A stretch of 64,000 bases of DNA from Streptomyces sp. NBC_01276. GTDB taxonomy: Bacteria; Actinomycetota; Actinomycetes; Streptomycetales; Streptomycetaceae. Made by a program: the position numbers and the translations under genes. The notes beneath the pieces are model-generated. The model saw only the letters and a list, made by a program, of their open reading frames with translations, did no database searches and was not told the DNA's origin. The stretch lies in assembly GCF_041435355.1 (NCBI RefSeq), contig NZ_CP108442.1, forward strand, positions 5,702,501-5,766,500, written 5' to 3'. How positions within the stretch are numbered: position 1 is the stretch's first letter; each line of letters opens with the position of its first letter. Below are positions 1-7,960 of this stretch, one piece after another.

Positions 1-684
1 CCGCAGCGCAACCGCACCCTCGACTGGTTCAAGACGGGCGAGGTCACCGCACTGGTCGCCACCAACGTGGCCGCGCGCGGCATCCACATCGACGACCTCG
101 ACCTCGTCGTCAACGTGGACCCGCCCACCGACCACAAGGACTACCTGCACCGCGGCGGCCGTACCGCCCGCGCCGGCGAGTCCGGCAGCGTGGTCACCCT
201 GGTCCTGCCCGACCAGAAGCGCGACATGACCCGGCTGATGTCGGACGCCGGGATCACCCCGCGCACCGCGCAGATCAAGTCCTCCGACGAGGAGCTGTCC
301 CGCCTGACCGGCGCCCGGGAGCCCTCGGGCATCCCCGTGGTGCTGGAGGTCCCGGTCGCGACCCCGCCGAAGCAGCGCTCCGGCTCCGGCTCGGGCTCCG
401 CGCGCCGCCGCTCGGGCGGTCCGCGCACCGGCTCCGGCACGGGTGCCGCCCCCGCCTCCGGCGGCCGCGGCCGCCGCACCGGCTCCGGCGCGTCCGGGCA
501 GGCCCCCGCCGCCGGCTCCGACCGCTCCCGCCGCGGTCAGGGCGGCCAGGGCTCCGGCTCGGCCGCCGGCTCCGCCGGTCAGGGCCGCCGCTCCTCCGGG
601 GGCGCCTCCTCCGGTGGCGCTGCCGCGGCCTCCGCGCGCAGCCGCGTCGGCACCGGCGGCCAGGGCCGCCGCCGGGCGGTCTGA
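1..684 (+). CDS. DEAD-box RNA helicase, C-terminal part (5' end outside window)
   Basis: The reading frame is open from the first base, so the ATPase domain lies upstream of the window. About 227 residues are visible. The first 65 carry the end of the helicase C domain: motif V (VATNVAARGIHIDDL) and motif VI (HRGGRTARAGESG), the arginine-rich ATP and RNA contact loop of DEAD-box proteins. The remaining residues form a low-complexity tail of Gly, Ser, Ala and Arg, common in actinobacterial RhlE/DeaD-type helicases and likely to bind RNA without sequence specificity. Expected role: unwinding of structured RNA in mRNA decay, ribosome assembly or cold adaptation. The family is certain; the subfamily cannot be fixed without the N-terminal half. 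Confidence 0.9.
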   Translation, partial: PQRNRTLDWFKTGEVTALVATNVAARGIHIDDLDLVVNVDPPTDHKDYLHRGGRTARAGESGSVVTLVLPDQKRDMTRLMSDAGITPRTAQIKSSDEELSRLTGAREPSGIPVVLEVPVATPPKQRSGSGSGSARRRSGGPRTGSGTGAAPASGGRGRRTGSGASGQAPAAGSDRSRRGQGGQGSGSAAGSAGQGRRSSGGASSGGAAAASARSRVGTGGQGRRRAV

Positions 685-700
685 CCCCCAGCGACACGAG

Positions 701-739
701 AAGGGGCCGGGTGGTGCGTCACGCACCGCCCGGCCCCTT
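701..739. terminator. Bidirectional hairpin terminator
   Basis: An 18-bp stem with one G-T wobble and a TCA loop lies between the convergent helicase and phosphatase genes. It starts 16 bases after the helicase stop and ends about 40 bases before the stop of the phosphatase gene on the other strand. There is no long T tract, which is usual for Streptomyces. Confidence 0.75.
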
Positions 740-780
740 CGTGCCGTCCGTGCCCTGCCGGGGCCGGTGCCGGGCCCGCT

Positions 781-1716
781 TTAGCGGACCATCTTGGCCT
801 GGAGCTTCGCGAGCGTCCGCAGGTCCAGGCCCAGGCCGTCCGTCAGGTAGCCGTAGAAGCCGCCGTAGTCGGCGTCCAGCTGCGCGGTCGCCGCCTCCAG
901 GTAGTCCTGGCGCACCTCCTGGAGCGGGATCAGCAGGTCGGGGTTCTGCATCCGGCCCGACTGCTTGAGGCCCGCCCGGACCTGGGCGTCGTAGGCCCCG
1001 CGGAAGGTGTTCGAGGCCAGGTAGTCGCTCCCGGCCGACGCCTCCGGCACGCCCAGCGCGCGCAGCAGCACGTAGCTCATCCAGCCGGTGCGGTCCTTGC
1101 CGGACGTGCAGTGGTACAGCAGCGGTCCCTGGCCGGAGTCCGCGATCTCCCGCAGCGTCGCCGCGAACTGCGCCCGGTTCTCGGGGCTGCTCACGAAGGT
1201 GCGGTAGATGTCCCGCATGTAGGCCTCGGCCCGGCCGCCGCCCAGCATCTGCTCCTGCTTGACGGGATCGCCGCTGGCGATCGCGCCGACCAGGGTGCCG
1301 TACAGGCCCAGGTCGCTGACCGGGCGGGAGGTGGCGGAGAGCCCGGCCGGCAGCCGGTCGGCGCCGTCGTACTGGACCTCCATGGGGATGCGGAAGTCGA
1401 CGGCCTTGGTGAGGCCGAGACCCGCGACGGTGGTGATGTCCGCCGGGGTCAGCCTGCCCAGCGCGTCGGAGCGGTAGACCAGCCCCTGGCGGACCAGTCC
1501 GCCGGTGTACGTGCGGTAGCCGCCGACGTCACGGACGTTGACGGCGCCCTGGAGCGGGATCTGACGGATCGCCGTTGCCTGCTGCCGGAGGGGGCGGAGG
1601 GCAGCGGCCCCCGCTCCGGGTGCCGCGACGGCGGGCGCCGCGGCGGGAAGGGCGACGGCGGCGGTGAGTGCGACGGCGGCCGCCGTGGACGCCAGACGGA
1701 TTCGGGCACGGCTCAT
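781..1716 (-). CDS. Secreted tyrosine-protein phosphatase
   Basis: A 311-residue protein with a clear signal peptide: charged start MSRARIR, a hydrophobic Ala/Val stretch to about residue 30, then Ala-rich cleavage sites. It contains the N-terminal NVRDVGGYRT element (about residue 60) and the cysteine phosphatase loop HCTSGKDRTG (about residue 205), with the nucleophilic Cys, the phosphate-binding loop and the invariant Arg. This is the Y_phosphatase3 type, related to mycobacterial PtpB. It probably hydrolyses phosphotyrosine or phosphoinositide substrates outside the cell. The start follows GGGAG at 8 bases. It lies 30 bases after the end of the ipdC-like gene on the same strand, but its secreted nature makes a shared function unlikely. 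Confidence 0.88.
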   Translation of the reverse strand: MSRARIRLASTAAAVALTAAVALPAAAPAVAAPGAGAAALRPLRQQATAIRQIPLQGAVNVRDVGGYRTYTGGLVRQGLVYRSDALGRLTPADITTVAGLGLTKAVDFRIPMEVQYDGADRLPAGLSATSRPVSDLGLYGTLVGAIASGDPVKQEQMLGGGRAEAYMRDIYRTFVSSPENRAQFAATLREIADSGQGPLLYHCTSGKDRTGWMSYVLLRALGVPEASAGSDYLASNTFRGAYDAQVRAGLKQSGRMQNPDLLIPLQEVRQDYLEAATAQLDADYGGFYGYLTDGLGLDLRTLAKLQAKMVR

Positions 1717-1746
1717 GGGGACGACTCCCGTGGAGGAGAAGGGGGA

Positions 1747-2841
1747 TCACCCTGCCGGTGGCAGGGCGCGGAGCGTGTGCAGTACCGCGTGTGCCTCGGC
1801 CATGACGCGGCCGACGAGCTCCGCACAGGACGGCAGATCCTCGATCACCCCCGCGACCTGGCCGGATGCCATGACACCGAGGTCCGTACGGCCCTCGACC
1901 ATGGACGCCTTCAGGAGCATGGGGGTGTTGGCGGCGAGCAGAACCTGGCTCCAGGACAGGTCCTTGCCGTGTTTCATGGACAGGCCGTCGCGCACCATCC
2001 GCGACCAGGACAGGCCCGACAGCCTCCTGAAGCCCGCCGCGTGCCGCACGGCCCGCGCCAGCGCCCGGGTCCGCCCGGCCCGTTCCAGCGCGTCGACCAG
2101 CTCCGTGCGCAGCATCCGGTGCGGGAGCCCGTCCACGGCGGTGGTGACGGTGACGTCCTTGACGGTCGCCTTCAGGTACTCCGCCTTGACGGCGTCCGGG
2201 ACGGTCGAGTCGGAGGTCAGCAGGAACCGGGTGCCCATGGCGACGCCCGCCGCCCCGTACGCCAGGGCCGCCACCAGGCCGCGGCCGTCGTGGAAGCCGC
2301 CCGCCGCGACCACCGGGACGTCCACCGCGTCGACCACCTGAGGCAGCAGCACCGTCGTGGCCACGTCCCCGGTGTGCCCGCCGCCCTCCCCGCCCTGCAC
2401 GATCACCGCGTCCGCGCCCCAGGCCGCGACCTTCTCGGCGTGCCGGCGCGCCCCGATGGAGGGGATCACCACCACCCCCGCGTCCTTGAGGCGGGCGATC
2501 AGCTCCTTCGACGGGGCCAGCGCGAAGGAGGCCACCCGGACGCCCTCGTCGATGATCAGCTGCGCGCGTTCGGCGGCGTCCCCGGCGTCCGCGCGCAGGT
2601 TGACCCCGAAGGGGGCGTCCGTACGGGACTTGACCTCGTGGACGGCCGCCCGCAGCTGCTCCAGGGTCATCGTCGCCGACGCCAGGATGCCGAGGGCCCC
2701 CGCGTTCGCCGCCCCCGACACCAGCCGTGGCCCGGCCACCCAGCCCATGCCGGTCTGGACGATCGGGTGGCGGACGCCGACCAGCTTGGTGAACGCCGTC
2801 TCCAGGGCGGGCACTTCGGCCCCGCCGGTCCCTTCCCCCAT
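1747..2841 (-). CDS. ipdC: IpdC-like flavin oxidoreductase (nitronate monooxygenase family)
   Basis: A 364-residue TIM-barrel flavoprotein of the 2-nitropropane dioxygenase family. The FMN phosphate-binding stretch AAGGFHDGRG followed by GVAMGTRFLLT is near residues 185-215, and N-terminal VGVRHPIVQTGMGWVAG is typical of the family. Alone it would be called nitronate monooxygenase. Its place directly after ipdA and ipdB, in the same order as Rv3551-Rv3553 of M. tuberculosis as I remember it, argues for IpdC, which acts on CoA thioesters of the steroid C/D-ring propionate (HIP) pathway. The ATG lies one base after the ipdB stop, so the genes are translationally coupled. A wrong functional sub-assignment is possible because the family is broad. 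Confidence 0.8.
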   Translation of the reverse strand: MGEGTGGAEVPALETAFTKLVGVRHPIVQTGMGWVAGPRLVSGAANAGALGILASATMTLEQLRAAVHEVKSRTDAPFGVNLRADAGDAAERAQLIIDEGVRVASFALAPSKELIARLKDAGVVVIPSIGARRHAEKVAAWGADAVIVQGGEGGGHTGDVATTVLLPQVVDAVDVPVVAAGGFHDGRGLVAALAYGAAGVAMGTRFLLTSDSTVPDAVKAEYLKATVKDVTVTTAVDGLPHRMLRTELVDALERAGRTRALARAVRHAAGFRRLSGLSWSRMVRDGLSMKHGKDLSWSQVLLAANTPMLLKASMVEGRTDLGVMASGQVAGVIEDLPSCAELVGRVMAEAHAVLHTLRALPPAG

Positions 2842-2842
2842 G

Positions 2843-3574
2843 TCAGACCCGCACTTCCCGGTCGCGCAGGCCCTCGGGGTCGATGACCTCGCGGATCAGC
2901 CGCAGCTCCCGCTCCGTCGGTTCCCGGGTGTACGGGACCTCGTCGGCGACCGCCAGTTCGAAGCCGGTCGCCTCCCGGACCCGGTCGAGGGTGACCCCCG
3001 GGTGGAGGGAGACCAGGCGCATCGTGTGACCGGGGCCGGTGAAGTCGAAGACGCCGAGGTCGCTGACCACCCGGGGCAGGTGGTGGAAGCGGGTGACCCC
3101 GGCGGCCTCGGCGCGGTCGTAGCCGACGCCGCTGACCATGTCGACGCGCTCGACGAAGACCCGGGGGGAGTGCCGGGGCACCCAGTAGCTCACCGGGTTG
3201 TTCAGGGTGTTCACCGGAGCCCCGCGCACCCCCAGGAGCTGGCGGGCGGGCCGCTCCCAGGCTCCGATGCAGGAGATGTTCTGGTTCCCGTACCGGTCGA
3301 TCTGGCTGGCGCCCATCATCACGTGCCGCCGCCCGCCGGTGACCATCGTCAGGTGCCTGCGGTACGGGAGCCAGCCCTCGGGCGTGCCGTCGATTCCGAC
3401 CAGCATCGCCTCGCCGTCGGTGAGCAGCAGGTCGGGGGAGAAGGTGCGCTTGGCGAGCCGGGCACCGAAGGAGGGGACAGGGCCCATGGGGCTGGCGAGC
3501 ACCTCGCCGTTGTCGCGCCAGGCCTCGGCGCAGGCGACCACGCAGTATTCCGAACGGCTGATCGGGCTGGTCAC
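2843..3574 (-). CDS. ipdB: IpdB, beta subunit of the steroid ring C-cleaving CoA hydrolase
   Basis: A 243-residue class I CoA-transferase-fold beta subunit. The start is GTG; its GTGA overlaps the stop of ipdA by 4 bases, so the two subunits are co-translated. True class I CoA transferases carry a catalytic Glu in an SENG-type motif of this subunit. The equivalent N-terminal region here reads ASPMGPVPS and has no such Glu, as expected for IpdAB, which uses the fold to hydrolyse a carbon-carbon bond of COCHEA-CoA instead of moving CoA. The nearby ipdA, echA20 and ipdC support this. Alternative: an ordinary 3-oxoacid CoA-transferase beta chain, disfavoured by the missing Glu and the neighbourhood. 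Confidence 0.82.
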   Translation of the reverse strand: MTSPISRSEYCVVACAEAWRDNGEVLASPMGPVPSFGARLAKRTFSPDLLLTDGEAMLVGIDGTPEGWLPYRRHLTMVTGGRRHVMMGASQIDRYGNQNISCIGAWERPARQLLGVRGAPVNTLNNPVSYWVPRHSPRVFVERVDMVSGVGYDRAEAAGVTRFHHLPRVVSDLGVFDFTGPGHTMRLVSLHPGVTLDRVREATGFELAVADEVPYTREPTERELRLIREVIDPEGLRDREVRV

Positions 3575-4422
3575 TGCTGCTCCTCGTGCCAGGTGCGGAC
3601 GGCGGTCTGGTAGTCGTGCTCGCCCGGACCGGAGAGGAAGCGGGCGGCGAACTCGGGCCAGGGGGTGGTGGCGTAGAGCTTCTGGAAGGCCTCGTCGCGG
3701 CCGTAGTCGGGGACGCAGGAGGTGAAGTGCGCGCCGTTCGGGGTCTCCACGACCCCGGTGACGGAGTGCCGGCTGACCAGCAGGGACTGCGGGGGGCCGG
3801 CCTTGGCGAGCTCGGTGCTCTCCACGAGCTGTTCGCAGGAGACGTACGCGGTGTCGGCGGCCTCGCAGAACAGGTCGTCGAAGTAGGGGTCCGGGCCGAG
3901 GTACTGGCCGTTGCCCAGGCGGTCGGCGCGGTTGAGGTGGACCAGGGCCGCGTCCATGCGCAGGGCGGGGACGGCGACGAACTCCTCGCCGTCGGCGTAG
4001 GGGGAGGTGACGGTGCGCAGCTCCGGGTTGACCCGCATCACGTCGGAGCCGAGGCCGGCCCGGACGGGCAGGAAGGGGAGCCGGTTCGCGGCGGCGTGCA
4101 GGCCCCACATGAACATGGCCTCGTCGTACTCGGTGAGGGCGAACGCGCCGCTCTCGCGGGCGGCCCGGAAGTGCGGCTCCAGCGGGATGGAGTCCAGGGT
4201 GGCGAAGGGGGCGATCAGCCTGGCGATGCGGCCCGCGGCGGCGAGGAGGCCGACGTCGGGGCCGCCGTACGAGATCACGGTCAGATCGGTGATCTCGGAC
4301 CGGAGCAGCGCTCTGACCAGGGCCATCGGCTTGCGCCGCGAGCCCCAGCCGCCGATGCCCACGGTCATGCCGCTGCGCAAGCGGCCGGCCACCTCGTCGG
4401 GGGTCATGGTCTTGTCGGTCAC
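3571..4422 (-). CDS. ipdA: IpdA, alpha subunit of the steroid ring C-cleaving CoA hydrolase
   Basis: A 283-residue class I CoA-transferase-fold alpha subunit. The N-terminal half has the glycine-rich GMTVGIGGWGSRRKP element (about residues 18-32) that binds CoA in the family, followed by SIPLEPHF and a compact alpha/beta domain. A GTG start at 4422 overlaps the echA20 stop by 4 bases; an internal ATG at 4407 is the alternative. With ipdB it forms a heteromeric hydrolase that opens ring C in late steroid breakdown, as characterised in Mycobacterium and Rhodococcus. The assignment rests on gene order plus fold; sequence alone would only say CoA transferase subunit A. Confidence 0.82.
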   Translation of the reverse strand: MTDKTMTPDEVAGRLRSGMTVGIGGWGSRRKPMALVRALLRSEITDLTVISYGGPDVGLLAAAGRIARLIAPFATLDSIPLEPHFRAARESGAFALTEYDEAMFMWGLHAAANRLPFLPVRAGLGSDVMRVNPELRTVTSPYADGEEFVAVPALRMDAALVHLNRADRLGNGQYLGPDPYFDDLFCEAADTAYVSCEQLVESTELAKAGPPQSLLVSRHSVTGVVETPNGAHFTSCVPDYGRDEAFQKLYATTPWPEFAARFLSGPGEHDYQTAVRTWHEEQQ

Positions 4423-5186
4423 CGGGTGCTCCCTTGCTTGCCGGAGGCGTCTTTCCCGAAGGTGTCGCGGACCCGGTCGGCGACCCCGCTGAGGTTGGCC
4501 TCGAAGGTGAAGCCCTGTTCGAAGCGGTAGCTGCGCCGGACGTCGACGGGGTCGATGCCGTTGATGGCGGCCTTGGCCAGCCTGATCAGGTAGCCGTCCT
4601 TCCTGGCGATCTCGGCGGCCAGTTCCAGGGCGGCGGCCCGCAGTTCCGCGGGCGGGACCACCTTCCAGACCGAGCCGTGCGCGTGCAGTTCGGCGGCGGT
4701 GGCGGTGCGCGAGGTGTAGTAGAGGGCGCGCATCAGGTGCTGCGGGACGAGCCGGGCCAGGTGGGTGGCGGCGCCGAGGGCGCCGCGGTCGAGCTCCGGC
4801 AGGCCGAAGACGGCGTCGTCGGAGGCGACGATGGCGTCGGCGTTGCCGACGAGGCCGATGCCGCCGCCGAGGCAGAACCCGTTCACGGCCGCGACGACCG
4901 GCACCTCGCACTCGTAGACGGCGGCGAAGGCCTCGTAGCAGCCGCGGTTGGCGCCGATGAGGGCGCCGTGCCCGGTGTCGCGCTGCACCTCCTTGATGTC
5001 GACGCCCGCGTTGAAGCCGCGGCCCTCGGCGGCCAGGACCACGCAGCGGACCCCGGGATCGCGGCCGGCGGCGCGCAGGGCGTCGGCGAGGTCGTACCAG
5101 CCCTGGACGGGAAGGGCGTTGACGGGCGGGAAGTCGACTGTGACGAGGGATATGCCCTTGCCGGGGCTGGAGGTGGAGACACCCAT
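4419..5186 (-). CDS. echA20: EchA20-like enoyl-CoA hydratase/isomerase (steroid ring D hydrolase)
   Basis: A 255-residue crotonase-fold enzyme. The oxyanion-hole segments are visible as GRGFNAGVDIKEVQ (about residues 60-73) and the glycine-rich VNGFCLGGGIGLVGNAD (about 100-116). Within the HIP pathway EchA20 hydrolyses ring D of a CoA-thioester intermediate. It is the first gene of a four-gene overlapping operon (echA20-ipdA-ipdB-ipdC). The ATG at 5186 was preferred because homologues begin just before the first beta strand and GGAAAGG lies upstream, though at a rather long spacing. An in-frame ATG at 5216 adds ten residues, lacks a ribosome site and sits inside the putative operator. Confidence 0.82.
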   Translation of the reverse strand: MGVSTSSPGKGISLVTVDFPPVNALPVQGWYDLADALRAAGRDPGVRCVVLAAEGRGFNAGVDIKEVQRDTGHGALIGANRGCYEAFAAVYECEVPVVAAVNGFCLGGGIGLVGNADAIVASDDAVFGLPELDRGALGAATHLARLVPQHLMRALYYTSRTATAAELHAHGSVWKVVPPAELRAAALELAAEIARKDGYLIRLAKAAINGIDPVDVRRSYRFEQGFTFEANLSGVADRVRDTFGKDASGKQGSTR

Positions 5187-5207
5187 GAGCGGATCAGCTA
5201 CCTTTCC

Positions 5208-5221
5208 ACCAAACATTTGTT
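5208..5221. promoter_or_regulatory. KstR2-like operator between the divergent catabolic arms
   Basis: The 14-mer ACCAAACATTTGTT is a near-perfect inverted repeat that extends to 16 bp at 5209-5224 with one mismatched pair. The KstR2 box as I remember it is AnCAAGnnCTTGnT. This site matches 8 of the 10 fixed positions, and the two differences are symmetric (G to A, C to T). It lies in the 56-base gap between echA20 and the first SDR gene, the place where mycobacteria carry a KstR2 site. A TetR repressor that binds a HIP-CoA-type ligand is the expected reader; none is encoded in this window. Confidence 0.55.
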
Positions 5222-5242
5222 AGGCGAGGAAGGTAGCAGCCG

Positions 5243-6007
5243 ATGGAGCTCAAGGGGAGGGTCATCGTCGTCACCGGCGGAACCAGGGGCGTCGGCGCCG
5301 GGATCGCGCGGGCGTTCCTCGCGGCGGGCGCGGAGGTGGTGGTCTGCGCCCGCAGACCACCGGAGGAACCGGTCGCGGCGGGCGGGCGGGAAGCCGCCTT
5401 CACCCCCGTCGACCTGCGCGATCCCGGCGCCGTGACGGAGTTCTTCGCCTCGGTCGCCGACCGCTTCGGGCGGCTCGACTGCCTGGTGAACAACGCGGGC
5501 GGAACCCCGTACCGGCTCCTCGGCGAGGGCGGGGCCGAGCGGCACGCCCGCGTCCTGGAGCTGAACCTCATCGCCCCGCTGACCGCCTCGCTCGCCGCCC
5601 ACCCGTGGCTGCGGGCCTCGCACGGCTCGGTCCTGATGATCGGCAGCGTCAGCGGCACCCGCCCCTCGCCCGGCACCGCCGTCTACGGGGCGGCCAAGGC
5701 GGGGCTGGAGAACCTGGCCCGCTCCATGGCCGTCGAGTGGGCGCCCGAGGTGCGGGTCAACTCCCTGGTCCTGGGCATGGTGCGCACCGAGCTCGCGCAC
5801 CTGCACTACGGCGACGAGGCGGGCATCGCGGCGGTCGGCGCGACCGTCCCCCTGGGCCGGCTCGCCGAGCCCTCGGACGTGGGGGAGGCGGCGGTGTTCC
5901 TCGCCTCCGACCGGGCGGGATACGTCAGCGGGGCGAGCCTGCTGGTGCACGGGGGCGGGGAGCGCCCGGCGTTTCTTGATGCGGCAACTGTCAACAAGGA
6001 GAGCTGA
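5243..6007 (+). CDS. Short-chain dehydrogenase of the steroid C/D-ring locus
   Basis: A 254-residue classical SDR. Nucleotide-binding TGGTRGVGAGIA is at about residues 11-22, NNAGG at about 86, and catalytic Tyr and Lys appear as YGAAK near residue 151, after a Ser-rich stretch (GSVSGT). It starts at an ATG after a good ribosome site, GAGGAAGG. It is divergent from echA20 and corresponds in position to Rv3549c of the mycobacterial KstR2 regulon. Probable role: NAD(P)-dependent oxidation or reduction of a hydroxy/keto group on a HIP-derived CoA ester. The exact substrate cannot be read from the sequence. It is followed directly by a second SDR whose ATG comes after the stop codon and one further base. 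Confidence 0.85.
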   Translation: MELKGRVIVVTGGTRGVGAGIARAFLAAGAEVVVCARRPPEEPVAAGGREAAFTPVDLRDPGAVTEFFASVADRFGRLDCLVNNAGGTPYRLLGEGGAERHARVLELNLIAPLTASLAAHPWLRASHGSVLMIGSVSGTRPSPGTAVYGAAKAGLENLARSMAVEWAPEVRVNSLVLGMVRTELAHLHYGDEAGIAAVGATVPLGRLAEPSDVGEAAVFLASDRAGYVSGASLLVHGGGERPAFLDAATVNKES

Positions 6008-6008
6008 G

Positions 6009-6947
6009 ATGGCGGGTACGGCGGGTACGGCGGGCAAGGCGGCCATGGCGGACGGACGCGTGGTCGTGGTGACGGGCGCGGGCCGCGGCCTGGGCCGGGC
6101 CCACGCCCTGGCCTTCGCGGCGGAGGGCGCGCGGGTCGTCGTCAACGACCTCGGGGTGGGACTCGACGGGCAGCCCGGCCCGGACGGTCCGGCGGCGCTG
6201 GTGGCCGAGGAGATCAGGGCGGCGGGCGGCGAGGCGGTGGCCCACGGCGGGGACATCGCCACCGCCGCGGGCGCGGCCTCCCTGGTGGAGTGCGCGGTCT
6301 CCGCCTTCGGCCGCCTGGACACCCTGGTCAACAACGCCGGGTTCCTGCGCGACCGGATGCTCGTCAACCTGGACGAGGACGACTGGGACGCCGTGATGCG
6401 GGTCCACCTCAAGGGCCACTTCCTGCCGCTGAAGCACGCCGCCGCCTGGTGGCGCGCCGAGGCGAAGGCGGGCCGCCCGGTCTCCGCCCGGGTGGTCAAC
6501 ACCTCCTCGGGCGCCGGCCTGCTGGGCTCGGTCGGCCAGGGCAACTACAGTGCGGCCAAGGCCGGGATCCTCGGCCTGACCCTGGTCGCCGCGGCCGAGA
6601 TGGGCCGCTACGGGGTCCAGGTCAACGCCATCGCCCCGGCGGCCCGGACCCGCATGACGGAGCAGACCTTCGCGGACACCATGGCGGCCCCGGCGCAGGG
6701 CGCCTTCGACGCGATGGCCCCGGAGAACGTCTCCCCGCTGGTGGTCTGGCTCGGCTCGGACGCCTCGGCCGGGGTCACGGGCCGCGTCTTCGAGGCGGAG
6801 GGCGGCCGCATCACGGTCATGGAGGGCTGGCGCCCCGGCCCCACCGCCGACCGCGCCGCCCGCCGGACCCCGGCGGAGGCGGGCGAGGCGGCGGCGAAAC
6901 TACTGGCGGCGGCGCAGGCGCCGGGGGCGGTGTACGGGGCGCGGTAG
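6009..6947 (+). CDS. Second SDR of the steroid locus (17beta-HSD4/FabG-like)
   Basis: A 312-residue SDR. The Rossmann motif TGAGRGLGRAHALAF lies near residue 23, NNAGFLRDRM near 107 and the catalytic YSAAK near 180. The RGLGRAHAL signature and the extra loop that ends in NDLGV belong to the multifunctional beta-oxidation (17beta-HSD4-like) hydroxyacyl-CoA dehydrogenases. The length fits Rv3548c, the partner of Rv3549c. The ATG follows AAGGAGAG at good spacing, and MAGTAGTAGKAA is an untidy, probably disordered, leader. Role inferred: 3-hydroxyacyl-CoA dehydrogenase step in late steroid or fatty acyl-CoA breakdown, co-transcribed with the upstream SDR. Confidence 0.83.
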   Translation: MAGTAGTAGKAAMADGRVVVVTGAGRGLGRAHALAFAAEGARVVVNDLGVGLDGQPGPDGPAALVAEEIRAAGGEAVAHGGDIATAAGAASLVECAVSAFGRLDTLVNNAGFLRDRMLVNLDEDDWDAVMRVHLKGHFLPLKHAAAWWRAEAKAGRPVSARVVNTSSGAGLLGSVGQGNYSAAKAGILGLTLVAAAEMGRYGVQVNAIAPAARTRMTEQTFADTMAAPAQGAFDAMAPENVSPLVVWLGSDASAGVTGRVFEAEGGRITVMEGWRPGPTADRAARRTPAEAGEAAAKLLAAAQAPGAVYGAR

Positions 6948-6960
6948 CCGACGGGGGAGG

Positions 6961-6986
6961 CCGGGCCGCCCCACCGCGCGGCCCGG
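6961..6986. terminator. Convergent hairpin terminator
   Basis: A perfect 9-bp GC stem (CCGGGCCGC / GCGGCCCGG) with an 8-base loop fills the 40-base gap between the SDR gene and the oppositely oriented S41 gene. Confidence 0.55.
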
Positions 6987-6987
6987 G

Positions 6988-7896
6988 TCAGCGGGGCCCG
7001 GCGTCCGCCTCCGCCCGGCGCAGCGCGGCCTTGAGCGCCACGTCGAGGGCCTGCTCCGCCGGGACCTCGACGTCGGGAACGACCCCGACGCCCTCCCAGT
7101 TGGTGCCGGTGACGGTACTGATCGCGCGGCTCGTCGGCACGGTCACGAGGACGTGCTCGGCCACGGCGTGGCGCTCCGTCGGATGGGCGCCGCCCCGCGT
7201 CGTCCCCCCGACGACGGTGGCCCGTCCGTGCGCCTGAAGGGTGTACGCCACGTCCTCGCCGCCGGAGAACGTGGCCGCGCTCGTGAGCACGTACACCGGG
7301 CGGCCCGCGTAGCGCGGCGCGGGCAGGTGGGCGGTCGTCCAGAACTGGCGGGTGGTGTCGGTGCGCCGGTCGTAGATGTCGTTCAGGTGCACCTGGTCGT
7401 CCGGGAAGAAGTAGCTGCACCACATCGCCGCCCCCTCGGCCGACCCGCCGCTGCACGCCCTCAGGTCCAGGACGAGCGCGGAGCTGTGCGCGACCAGCTG
7501 CATGGCCGCTCCGATCATGCCCGCGCCCTCGGCGGCGGTCGTGATGCGCCGGAGGTCGATGAGGCCGACGTTCCCCTCCAGGTGCTCGACGCGGCCGATC
7601 CCGTGGTTCTCCTTCCGGAGCAGCGCGAGGAAGGCGGCCTGCCCGCCGTCGTCGTCCGCCGGCTCCAGCGACTGCGGAACGTCCGTCCAGAGCAGCCGCA
7701 GGTGCTTGTCCGGACAGGCCTCCTGGAGGTGCGCCGTCACCGTCTCGCACAGCGCGGGGCCGTCCAGCCCCTCGTACGCACCCGCCGCGAGCCGGCCGCG
7801 GATCGCGGTCGCGATGAGCGCGGCCTTCTCCGGGAAGACGTAGCCCGCGCCGATCCGGTCCAGAGCCAGCTCGATCATTCGTTCGTTGGTCGACAT
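6988..7896 (-). CDS. S41 family (C-terminal processing peptidase-like) protein
   Basis: A 302-residue protein with an N-terminal helical domain (about 1-100), as in the IRBP/tricorn-like S41 group, followed by the S41 catalytic fold. ALVLDLRACSGGSAEG holds the substrate-binding loop and TSAATFSGGEDVAY the nucleophilic Ser (about residue 205). GGTTRGGAHP follows in the region that usually completes the active site. There is no signal peptide or membrane segment and no PDZ domain, so it is probably cytoplasmic and may act as a peptidase or hydrolase of small peptides. A TAGCAT element 8 bases upstream of the ATG suggests a leaderless transcript. It is alone in its orientation. Confidence 0.8.
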   Translation of the reverse strand: MSTNERMIELALDRIGAGYVFPEKAALIATAIRGRLAAGAYEGLDGPALCETVTAHLQEACPDKHLRLLWTDVPQSLEPADDDGGQAAFLALLRKENHGIGRVEHLEGNVGLIDLRRITTAAEGAGMIGAAMQLVAHSSALVLDLRACSGGSAEGAAMWCSYFFPDDQVHLNDIYDRRTDTTRQFWTTAHLPAPRYAGRPVYVLTSAATFSGGEDVAYTLQAHGRATVVGGTTRGGAHPTERHAVAEHVLVTVPTSRAISTVTGTNWEGVGVVPDVEVPAEQALDVALKAALRRAEADAGPR

Positions 7897-7904
7897 GGTG
7901 GGCC

Positions 7905-7910
7905 ATGCTA
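7905..7910 (-). promoter_or_regulatory. Probable -10 box of a leaderless transcript (S41 gene)
   Basis: TAGCAT on the minus strand ends 8 bases before the ATG at 7896, so transcription would begin at or next to the start codon. No separate ribosome-binding site is seen. Confidence 0.45.
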
Positions 7911-7960
7911 AGGGTCAACCAGCCCTGGAGCAGCGGGATTTCCGGCGCGGGCCGACCGGC

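Noticed and set aside
2843..4422. Generic succinyl-CoA:3-oxoacid CoA transferase
   Set aside because: The beta subunit lacks the catalytic Glu motif and the neighbours match the Ipd locus, so IpdAB is the better call.
5186..5216. Upstream ATG start for echA20 at 5216
   Set aside because: No ribosome site precedes it and it falls within the operator palindrome; homologues start nearer the 5186 ATG.
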